From positions 46,697-110,696 of the forward strand of contig ONAZ01000006.1 in the NCBI GenBank assembly GCA_900315945.1: 64,000 nucleotides of DNA. Reading direction: 5' to 3'. The notes beneath the pieces are model-generated. The model did no database searches, had not been told where the DNA came from, and saw only the letters and a list, made by a program, of their open reading frames with translations. Position numbers and translations under genes: made by a program. How positions within the stretch are numbered: the stretch's first letter is position 1; the number at the start of each line of letters is the position of its first letter. Positions 63,745-64,000 of this stretch are shown piece by piece. This stretch comes from an uncultured Lachnospiraceae bacterium (GTDB taxonomy: Bacteria > Bacillota > Clostridia > Lachnospirales > Lachnospiraceae).

Positions 63745-64000
63745 ATGTTATCTCAAGACTACTTCCATTTCTATAAAAGTTTAAGTCCTCCCACTTTATT
63801 CCTTCTCCAAATACTATCTTATCATTCTTCCAATTATCTCCTGCCGAATAATCATTATTCATGATTGTATCAACACCATCTCCTTGGTTATAGATATAGG
63901 TATCATTTCCGCTTCCACCTTCAAGGTAGTCATTTCCTGTTCCGCCTACTAAGACATCATCACCAGAACCACCGTACAATTTATCATCTCCGTCTTCTCC
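62990..64000 (-). repeat. Long direct repeats in the RTX gene
   Basis: Near-identical DNA of at least 80 bp recurs starting near 63021, 63543 and 63973 (spacing 522 and 430 bp), coding for the GDDKLYGG / NDVLYGEDG blocks. Such repeats recombine easily and are a common source of assembly collapse. Confidence 0.85.
63689..64000 (-). CDS. RTX-type repeat protein, upstream part (continues beyond the window)
   Basis: The frame is open from base 64000 and codes for more of the same protein: [35 protein letters not shown] and an HCBP-related domain ending AQNKDDK. It then runs out of frame into a stop at 63689. Compared with the next repeat (522 bp between equivalent points) this unit measures 430 bp. 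About 101 nt of coding sequence are missing around 63722, which is not a multiple of three. Either the gene is broken, or the assembly of near-identical repeats is wrong. Confidence 0.8.
   Translation of the reverse strand, partial: GEDGDDKLYGGSGDDVLVGGTGNDYLEGGSGNDTYIYNQGDGVDTIMNNDYSAGDNWKNDKIVFGEGIKWEDLNFYRNGSSLEITFAQNKDDKRKNYHKLQRY

Noticed and set aside
62990..64000. Repeats in the RTX gene as a CRISPR array or transposon
   Set aside because: They are coding repeats of calcium-binding nonapeptides and HCBP-related domains, with no transposase or spacers.

Overview
The window is AT-rich DNA from a motile, Gram-positive, low-GC Firmicute. The best fit is a flagellated member of the Lachnospiraceae (Clostridia), although the genus cannot be fixed from sequence reading alone. 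The evidence is a Gram-positive type PolC, CodY, a CheC/CheD/FliY chemotaxis set, strong AGGAGG ribosome binding sites and a classical Firmicutes gene order. From dprA-topA through codY-flgB to rpsB-tsf-pyrH-frr-uppS-cdsA-dxr-rseP-polC, the order matches the Bacillus subtilis chromosome almost gene for gene. Local differences are: ispG sits where proS would be, motAB lies inside the flagellar cluster, and trmFO, xerC and hslVU are missing between topA and codY. No rRNA, tRNA, CRISPR array or insertion sequence was seen.

Layout, in the direction of transcription (mostly minus strand, so from high to low coordinates): (a) 62.6-64 kb, the C-terminal part of a large RTX-type calcium-binding repeat protein with an internal frameshift. 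(b) 54.5-62.5 kb, housekeeping and accessory genes: gltX, a compact UvrD-like helicase, a DUF1292 gene (plus strand), a GlgX-like GH13 protein lacking catalytic residues, a TraX-like membrane protein, a DUF5662 protein and trpS. (c) 47.9-54.5 kb, an rluA-type pseudouridine synthase (plus strand), yifB/comM, dprA, topA and codY. (d) 13.2-47.7 kb, a flagellar and chemotaxis supercluster from flgB to sigD and several small accessory genes. It encodes rod and basal body, export apparatus, hook, motor, switch, CheY/A/W/B/C/D and sigma-D. (e) 1-13 kb, ribosomal protein S2, EF-Ts, a polysaccharide deacetylase, bactofilin, UMP kinase, ribosome recycling factor, then isoprenoid and lipid genes (uppS, cdsA, dxr, ispG), site-2 protease and the N-terminal two-thirds of polC.

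The flagellar cluster appears to run from a sigma-A-like promoter just upstream of flgB and is interrupted once. After flgE there is a strong terminator hairpin. It is followed by about 600 bp without a gene, at the place where flbD/swrD normally lies before motA or fliL. This gap holds a perfect 35-nt inverted repeat that includes the terminator, then a roughly 236-nt segment that folds into a long rod capped by two hairpins with the same UGGAU loop. Wobble pairs favour the minus strand as the RNA strand. This is the strongest candidate for an undescribed element in the window.

Other points of interest: CheB has only its methylesterase domain; the GH13 protein has lost its nucleophile and its region IV His-Asp; EF-Ts has an insertion of about 60 residues; the frr-uppS terminator leaves no room for a new promoter; a 67-nt hairpin starts directly at the pyrH stop codon; and the RTX gene lost about 101 nt in one repeat and so changed frame.
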